Shown here: positions 58,852-64,000 of the stretch, piece after piece
How the letters are laid out: every line of letters starts with the position of its first letter
How positions within the stretch are numbered: position 1 is the stretch's first letter
Assembly: GCF_034314045.1 (NCBI RefSeq)
Contig: NZ_JAVIWL010000001.1
Location: forward strand, 1,116,001 to 1,180,000
DNA: 64,000 nucleotides
Direction of reading: 5' to 3'
From: Glaciimonas sp. CA11.2
Lineage (GTDB): Bacteria; Pseudomonadota; Gammaproteobacteria; Burkholderiales; Burkholderiaceae_D
Program-made: the position numbers and the translations under genes
Notes under the pieces: generated by a model
Told to the model about the DNA's origin: nothing
Database searches by the model: none
What the model saw: only the letters and a program-made list of their open reading frames with translations

Positions 58852-58879
58852 ATATTGGGAGAAAAATCAAGCTTTCAAG
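58852..58879 (-). promoter_or_regulatory. Sigma-32-like heat-shock promoter of dnaK
   Basis: On the minus strand CTTGAAA (58873-58879) is followed after 13 bases by CCCAATAT (58852-58859). That is a full -35 match and seven of eight in the -10 consensus CCCCATnT. The start point would be near 58845, giving a leader of about 35 bases. Confidence 0.7.
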
Positions 58880-58953
58880 CCTTTTCAGCGGAAATGAGCG
58901 ATTATTTTTGATTTTCTCGCTTATTTACACGCTTATTTTCACTTAATGCCGAC

Positions 58954-59493
58954 TTATTTACTTTGAGCAACAGTGACCAGCGCCGGACGTAACAGGCGGT
59001 CTGAAATCATGTAGCCCTTTTGCAATACGCTCACGACGGTATTTGCCTCTTGCTCGGCTGGTACCATTGAAATCGCCTGATGCTTCATCGGATCAAGACG
59101 CTCGCCCGGTTCTGGCGAAATTTCGAGAAGGCGATTTTTATCGAACGCTGCAACCAACTGCTTCAACGTCATTTCCACACCTTCCTTTAACGACTCGACA
59201 GAAGGTGTTTCCAGTTTCAATGCGATTTCCAGACTGTCCTTCACTGGAACCATTGCCTCGGCAAAATTTTCGATAGCGAACTTGCTGGCGCGCGCGATAT
59301 CTTCCTGGGCACGACGACGAACGTTCTCGGTATCTGCCTTGGCACGCAAAAATGCATCTTGCAAATCAGCAATTTTGGCTAGCGCTTCTGCTAATTCGAC
59401 TTCTAATGCTGATTCAGGCGTGACCGCCGCTTGTTCTTGAGCGATGGTATTTTCGGTTTCAACTTGCGCGGTCTGCTTTTCCATGTCTTCCAT
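58954..59493 (-). CDS. grpE: Nucleotide exchange factor GrpE
   Basis: 179 residues. A Gln/Glu-rich N-terminal tail, a long coiled-coil helix (about 40-95, [21 protein letters not shown]) and the C-terminal beta domain with [32 protein letters not shown] in parts. It opens the DnaK nucleotide site and works as a thermosensor in E. coli. The ATG at 59493 is supported by AGGAGA seven bases upstream. Confidence 0.97.
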   Translation of the reverse strand: MEDMEKQTAQVETENTIAQEQAAVTPESALEVELAEALAKIADLQDAFLRAKADTENVRRRAQEDIARASKFAIENFAEAMVPVKDSLEIALKLETPSVESLKEGVEMTLKQLVAAFDKNRLLEISPEPGERLDPMKHQAISMVPAEQEANTVVSVLQKGYMISDRLLRPALVTVAQSK

Positions 59494-59664
59494 TCAAAAA
59501 TCTCCTGCAATCAATGACTTAATGATGTGTTAAATCCGTTTAATGCGGTGTATTGCGATGTTTTAAGGTTTTGCGTCATCACGTGTGCAAAAAAAAGTTT
59601 TCCGGCGGCTTTTCGGCGCCCTTAAAACCACTTTAAAGCGGGACAAACTGATCTATGACTTGCC

Positions 59665-59692
59665 AAATGGGGCTATCCCCTACTTTTTCAAG
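59665..59692 (-). promoter_or_regulatory. Sigma-32-type heat-shock promoter of grpE
   Basis: On the minus strand CTTGAAA (59686-59692), 13 bases, then CCCCATTT (59665-59672): a perfect match to the RpoH consensus in both boxes. The start point would be about 165 bases ahead of grpE. Confidence 0.85.
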
Positions 59693-59875
59693 GGGATTAT
59701 GGCGTGTCAAATGTGTGGCGTTGCAACAATTTGTTTCACATTTTACCCCTTTGAATTTGCTGCGACGCATCAAGCGCACTATCATTTGGCTTTTACTCTT
59801 ATTTATTCAAATTTCAAGGCATTCAAATTGAAAATTAAAAGTTATTAAAAGTTGACTCGTCAATAGGTGAATACC

Positions 59876-59968
59876 ATGAAACTATCTCTCATTTCGGCCT
59901 TCATGCTGCTGTATATTTCACTAGCGGCCGGTTGGATAAGCTATTCACATTTAGTCGCGATTTATTAA
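59876..59968 (+). CDS. Possible 30-residue single-pass membrane protein
   Basis: ATG at 59876 with AGGTGA five bases upstream. The product, MKLSLISAFMLLYISLAAGW plus ISYSHLVAIY, is one hydrophobic helix with a lysine at the N-side. It is encoded on the plus strand between the minus-strand grpE and hemH genes. No family known to me. Short length means chance is possible. Confidence 0.45.
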   Translation: MKLSLISAFMLLYISLAAGWISYSHLVAIY

Positions 59969-60056
59969 TAGAAAATCTATTAATTGCATTAAGGAGTAGA
60001 ATCTGCCGACCACGACAGCACAGCATTCGTACCCATGATTCGTGGCATTAATTACT

Positions 60057-61163
60057 TCATCTCTCAGCACCGACGCGCAACGCCTCATCTTTTTGCACTT
60101 TCTCTTGCAGCTTTTGCTCAGCAACGTCATTGGGGGACAAATGGGTTGGCCAACCGATTAATTGCTCCTCTACCAACGTCGCCAAGCCTTGAATCCATGT
60201 TGATGATTCGTTCAGGCATGGGATCAGATAAAACTCCTTACCGCCTGCTTTTAAGAAATCGGCCTTTGCTTCGATACCAATCTCTTCTAATGTTTCCAGG
60301 CAATCACTGGTGAATCCTGGGCATATGACATCAACGCGCTCGACGCCTTGTTTGGCTAATTTTTCTAATGTTGGTGCAGTATATGGTTGCAGCCACTCCG
60401 CCTTCCCGAAACGCGATTGAAATGTCACCATATATTGCTCTTGTGACAAATCTAGCGCCTGTGCCAGCAATCTCGCCGTTTTATAACATTCACAGTGATA
60501 CGGATCACCCAGCAGCAATGTCCGCTTGGGGACACCGTGGAAGCTCAACACCAACTTATCCGGCATCCCATTCATCGCCCAATGCGTCAGCACCGACTCT
60601 TTTAGCGCATGAATATAGGCTTCGTGATCATGATAATGCTTGATAAGACGTAACTCGGGCACATTGCGTACCTTGGCGTAATGACTAAATACGGCGTCAA
60701 AAATGGACGCCGTGGTGGTCGCCGAATACTGCGGATAGGCTGGAACAATGAGTACTCGATCACAGCCGTCCAACTTTAATTTGTCCAGCACCGATGACAC
60801 GGACGGATTGCCATACCGCATGGCATAGGCAACCTGCACTTTGTGCCCACGTTGCCCCAGATAACCACGTAACAAGGTTGACTGCTTTTCGGTGTGCACT
60901 TTGAGTGGTGAGCCCTCATTTGTCCAGATCGACGCATATTTCAGGGCTGATTTTCCTGAACGAAACGGCAAAATAATGCCATGCAAAATCAACCACCAGA
61001 TTGCCCGTGGGATTTCAACCACTCGCGTGTCGGAAAGAAACTCTTTCAAATACCGCCGCACCGCGCTAGATGTTGGCGCGTCAGGTGTTCCCAGGTTTAC
61101 CAGTACGACTGCTGTTTTTGATGTCGTGCCGTGAGTGAAAGGTGGCTCTTTACGAAAGCGCAT
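60057..61163 (-). CDS. hemH: Ferrochelatase
   Basis: Inserts Fe2+ into protoporphyrin IX, the last step of heme synthesis. 368 residues. VVLVNLGTPDAP near 19-30, SFHGVPKRTLLLGDPYHCECYKT in parts with the catalytic His, and the end region PCLNESSTWIQGLATLVE. The Cys residues of HCECYK are not a 2Fe-2S ligand set as in animals. It is near recN and grpE as in related genomes. Confidence 0.96.
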   Translation of the reverse strand: MRFRKEPPFTHGTTSKTAVVLVNLGTPDAPTSSAVRRYLKEFLSDTRVVEIPRAIWWLILHGIILPFRSGKSALKYASIWTNEGSPLKVHTEKQSTLLRGYLGQRGHKVQVAYAMRYGNPSVSSVLDKLKLDGCDRVLIVPAYPQYSATTTASIFDAVFSHYAKVRNVPELRLIKHYHDHEAYIHALKESVLTHWAMNGMPDKLVLSFHGVPKRTLLLGDPYHCECYKTARLLAQALDLSQEQYMVTFQSRFGKAEWLQPYTAPTLEKLAKQGVERVDVICPGFTSDCLETLEEIGIEAKADFLKAGGKEFYLIPCLNESSTWIQGLATLVEEQLIGWPTHLSPNDVAEQKLQEKVQKDEALRVGAER

Positions 61164-61317
61164 GCGAAATTCCTAAAAAATTATCTGCGGCACAATATAG
61201 TGAGCGCACTTGAAAGCTTGAATAAAACCAGTTCCTTGAAACTTCTTACTTAGCGCGCGTCATTGACCGCGCCGCCGCATTATCTGGGTAATGCGCAACA
61301 CCGCCTTCGACGTTCCA

Positions 61318-62997
61318 CTATGAAGCCAGTAACTCGCGTGCGTGCTTACGCGTTGTCGCGGTAATTTCAAGACCGCCCAACATCCGCGCGATTTCTTCCA
61401 CTCTGCCCTTGGTATCAAGGCCATCAATTGCCGATACGGTTTTGTTGGCAGCACTTTGTTTACTTACCTGAAAATGCTGATTGGCTTGACTCGCGACCTG
61501 CGGCAAGTGGGTGACGCATAACACCTGACGCGCCTGACCAAGGCGTTTTAGCAAGCGGCCGACTACCTCGGCGACGCCGCCACCGATTCCACTATCGACC
61601 TCATCAAATATCAACGTTGGGGTAGCCGTGGCGCTTGACGTAATGACCGAAATTGCCAAGGCAATCCGCGCCAGTTCGCCTCCGGAAGCAACTTTTGCCA
61701 AGGGTCGAGGCGCAACTCCGGCATGGCCAGCGACCAAAAACTCAATTTGTTCAATGCCATACGCAGCAGGTTCACAAGGGTTTAAAGCGACTACAAAACG
61801 TCCACCATTCATACTCAACTCTTGCATCGCTATCGTCACGGTATTCGTCAAATTCCTGGCCGCTTTGGCGCGGGCCTTTGATAACTTTTGCGCCAATCCA
61901 AGATAGATCGTCTTAAGCTTTTCTTCCTGCGCGCGCAAAGCATCAAGATCGCTGGCATCGGCTAATTGCTGCAATTGGATGGAGAGCGTGACGAGCTCCT
62001 GCGGTATAGCATCAGGTTCGAGCCTGAACTTACGTGAAGCGGAGTGAATTGCCTCTAACCTGCGATCCACTTCGTTCAGGCGTGCAGGATCCAGCTCAAC
62101 CCGGCTCAGATAATCATTGAGGGCGTACACCGCCTCTTGCAACTGAATCCGCGCTGATTCCAGGGCTTCCAATACCGGCTTCATATCCGCATCCAGATCG
62201 ACTAATTTTCCAATCTTGATGTTGAGTCCTGATAACTGCGACAGCATGGGAATATCAGACTCTGAAATTATATTCAGCGCCTCTTGCGCGCCTTCGATCA
62301 AGCTGGCGGCATGCGACAAGCGACTATGCTCGTTGGTGATGTCATCCCACTCGCCCGGCTTGACCGCTAGTTTTTCCAACTCACTCACTTGCCATTCGAG
62401 GCGCTCGCGCTCCAGCAAAACGTTCTTGGCGTTTGTCTCAAATTCCTGACGTTGACGCGCCAATCCACGCCATTTTTTATACGCAGCCGCAACGATTTGC
62501 AAATCGTCCTGCAATCCTGCTTGTCCATCTAACAGTAGACGTTGTGAATCCGCTTTCAAGAGCGACTGATGCGCGTGTTGCCCATGAATATCGACCAGCA
62601 TTTCGCCGAGTTCGCGCAATTGCCCTGCGGTCGCGGCAATGCCGTTAATGTAGGCCTTGGAACGTCCTGCGTTATCTATCACCCTGCGCAGCAGTACACC
62701 ACCTTCTTCGCTCTCAAATTCGTTCGTGGTCAACCATGCTCTGACTGCTTCACTGGTGTCAATCGGGCTGCCTTCGCTGCGGTTTGATACCGAAAATTCG
62801 GCGCTGATGTCTGCTTTGGCCGCACCCTCGCGTACGACGCTGGCGTCACCCCGCCCACCTAACGCCAAAGCAAGCGCGTCGATCAGGATGGATTTCCCCG
62901 CACCGGTTTCACCGGTGAAGACAGTAAAGCCAGAGGCCAGGTCAAGCTCAATGGCATCAACGATAACAAAATCGCGAATGGAAAGGGTGCGCAGCAT
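61318..62997 (-). CDS. recN: DNA repair protein RecN
   Basis: 559 residues, an SMC-like ATPase for double-strand break repair. Walker A GETGAGKS at 29-36, a long coiled coil (about 160-370) and a C-terminal head with the ABC signature VASGGELARIALAI and LIFDEVDSGIGGGVAEVVG. It is often SOS-controlled, but no CTGT-N8-ACAG site is seen in the gap before it. nadK lies upstream on the same strand. Confidence 0.96.
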   Translation of the reverse strand: MLRTLSIRDFVIVDAIELDLASGFTVFTGETGAGKSILIDALALALGGRGDASVVREGAAKADISAEFSVSNRSEGSPIDTSEAVRAWLTTNEFESEEGGVLLRRVIDNAGRSKAYINGIAATAGQLRELGEMLVDIHGQHAHQSLLKADSQRLLLDGQAGLQDDLQIVAAAYKKWRGLARQRQEFETNAKNVLLERERLEWQVSELEKLAVKPGEWDDITNEHSRLSHAASLIEGAQEALNIISESDIPMLSQLSGLNIKIGKLVDLDADMKPVLEALESARIQLQEAVYALNDYLSRVELDPARLNEVDRRLEAIHSASRKFRLEPDAIPQELVTLSIQLQQLADASDLDALRAQEEKLKTIYLGLAQKLSKARAKAARNLTNTVTIAMQELSMNGGRFVVALNPCEPAAYGIEQIEFLVAGHAGVAPRPLAKVASGGELARIALAISVITSSATATPTLIFDEVDSGIGGGVAEVVGRLLKRLGQARQVLCVTHLPQVASQANQHFQVSKQSAANKTVSAIDGLDTKGRVEEIARMLGGLEITATTRKHARELLAS

Positions 62998-63134
62998 GGA
63001 ATCGAATCAGGTTGTAGAACAAAATCGGTTTCAGGAAAGCGGACTAAGGTATCGGCGGTCAGCGCTGGTGACAATACCGTCGAAGCAGCAGTGTACTGCA
63101 ATTGATCGCGCAGGACACCGCACCCATTCCGCAA

Positions 63135-64000
63135 TTAACGCAAATGACCGTCTGCCGAAGGATACTCATTCCAGTGTAACTTCTGGCGCAGGGTTTCATA
63201 GTAACTCCAGCCAGCAGGATGTAAAAAAGTGATCGCGTGCTCAGAACGCTGGATGACGATGCGGTCCCCAAGTTGCAGACTGGTCAGCGACTGCATATCA
63301 AAATTAACATTGATCTCCCGACCATTGACAATTTCAATGACGATTTCGCTACTGTCCGGCACGACAATCGGACGATTGGACAACGCATGCGGTGCAATCG
63401 GCACCAACACAATGCCATTCAACGATGGATGCAGCAAAGGCCCGCCAGCAGAAAGCGCATATGCCGTAGAACCGGTGGGAGTCGAAACGATCAGGCCATC
63501 GGAACGTTGGTTATACATAAAACGACCATCCACATCGACCCGCAACTCTGCCATGCCGGAAGTACCGCCGCGCGAGACAACAATGTCATTAAACGCTAGC
63601 GCACTAAAAATAACGACATCGTCACGCTTGACCACGCCTTGTAATAAGGTCCGCCGTTCCGACTCGACATTTCCATCCAGCATTTCCCCCAATACCGGAA
63701 GCATGCGTTCAAGAGAAATATCGGTCATAAAACCAAGTCGCCCTTGATTAATACCGATGAGCGGAACATTGTAAGGTGCCAGTTGACGCGCAATACCCAA
63801 CATCGTGCCATCGCCGCCGACAATGATCGCGGCATCGGCTTGCTGGCCGATTTGCTCGGGCGTCATCGCCTCGAATCCGGTTAAGGCAATATTTTGCGCG
63901 GTCTCGGCCTCAAACACGACTTTATGTCCGCGCACCTGAAGAAAGTCGGCCACCTCGGTCAATGAGTCGTCAATACCGGCGGCAAAATACTTGCCAACGA
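63135..64000 (-). CDS. nadK: NAD kinase (5' end cut by the window edge)
   Basis: Makes NADP from NAD and ATP. The visible part has the GGDGT motif in [23 protein letters not shown], and [19 protein letters not shown], all signatures of the family. The frame continues past the apparent start at 63962 to the edge as [13 protein letters not shown], which matches the family's N-terminus, so only about 8-10 residues are missing. The gene lies before recN, as is usual in proteobacteria. Confidence 0.95.
   Translation of the reverse strand, partial: VGKYFAAGIDDSLTEVADFLQVRGHKVVFEAETAQNIALTGFEAMTPEQIGQQADAAIIVGGDGTMLGIARQLAPYNVPLIGINQGRLGFMTDISLERMLPVLGEMLDGNVESERRTLLQGVVKRDDVVIFSALAFNDIVVSRGGTSGMAELRVDVDGRFMYNQRSDGLIVSTPTGSTAYALSAGGPLLHPSLNGIVLVPIAPHALSNRPIVVPDSSEIVIEIVNGREINVNFDMQSLTSLQLGDRIVIQRSEHAITFLHPAGWSYYETLRQKLHWNEYPSADGHLR

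Noticed and set aside
62998..63134. Possible SOS box before recN
   Set aside because: No CTGT-N8-ACAG match in the gap, although recN is often LexA-controlled.
1..64000. CRISPR array, insertion sequence, prophage or integrated element
   Set aside because: No regularly spaced repeats, transposase, integrase or phage genes were seen in any part of the window.

Overview
The window looks like chromosome of a betaproteobacterium of the Burkholderiales, most likely family Oxalobacteraceae (Herminiimonas, Collimonas or Glaciimonas type). The evidence is gene order known from that group (rapZ; TPR lipoprotein-lolB-ispE-tRNA-Gln-prs-rplY-pth-ychF; purM-permease-hda-HAD-pcnB-folK-dNK-panB; nadK-recN-hemH-grpE-dnaK-dnaJ), moderate GC content, and protein sequences of betaproteobacterial type. 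The genus is inference. I see no phage, IS element, rRNA operon or CRISPR array.

Layout. 0-3.4 kb: rapZ, then mutY and mutM on the minus strand. 3.5-10.2 kb: TPR lipoprotein, lolB, ispE, tRNA-Gln, prs, rplY and pth. 10.2-13.8 kb is accessory: a tiny exported histidine-rich protein, a 735-base gene-free stretch and an autotransporter esterase. 13.8-22.5 kb: ychF, an FHA/PP2C signalling pair, sucCD, a DUF2889 protein, recX and recA with two tandem SOS boxes. 22.7-26 kb: an XRE-cupin regulator divergent from kbl and an SDR-type threonine dehydrogenase. 26-31.1 kb: a catabolic cluster (M81 peptidase-like protein, pseudogene remnants, class III aminotransferase, MocR-type regulator). 31.2-39.2 kb: a Tim44-like protein, a small exported protein, a TctE-like two-component system, a DUF4212/Na+-solute symporter pair, and a cupin protein behind a sigma-54-like promoter.

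39.3-43.7 kb holds the most interesting system: circularly permuted ATP-grasp protein, alpha-E protein, transglutaminase-like protein and Anbu (ancestral proteasome-type beta subunit). This gene set has been proposed to make and process a peptide tag or small peptide, but its substrate is not established. 44-46.4 kb: an unrecognised secreted 537-residue protein in gene-poor DNA. 46.5-54.1 kb: purM, a permease, hda, HAD phosphatase, pcnB, folK, deoxynucleoside kinase and panB. 54.2-64 kb: carbonic anhydrase, dnaJ, dnaK and grpE (dnaK and grpE each behind a sigma-32-like promoter), a possible 30-residue membrane protein, hemH, recN and nadK, which is cut by the right edge.

Starts were moved from the longest open frame where family length, a catalytic N-terminus, a signal peptide or a Shine-Dalgarno sequence favoured another codon (mutM, TPR lipoprotein, ispE, rplY, M81, aminotransferase, MocR, DUF4212, Anbu, secreted protein, purM, panB).
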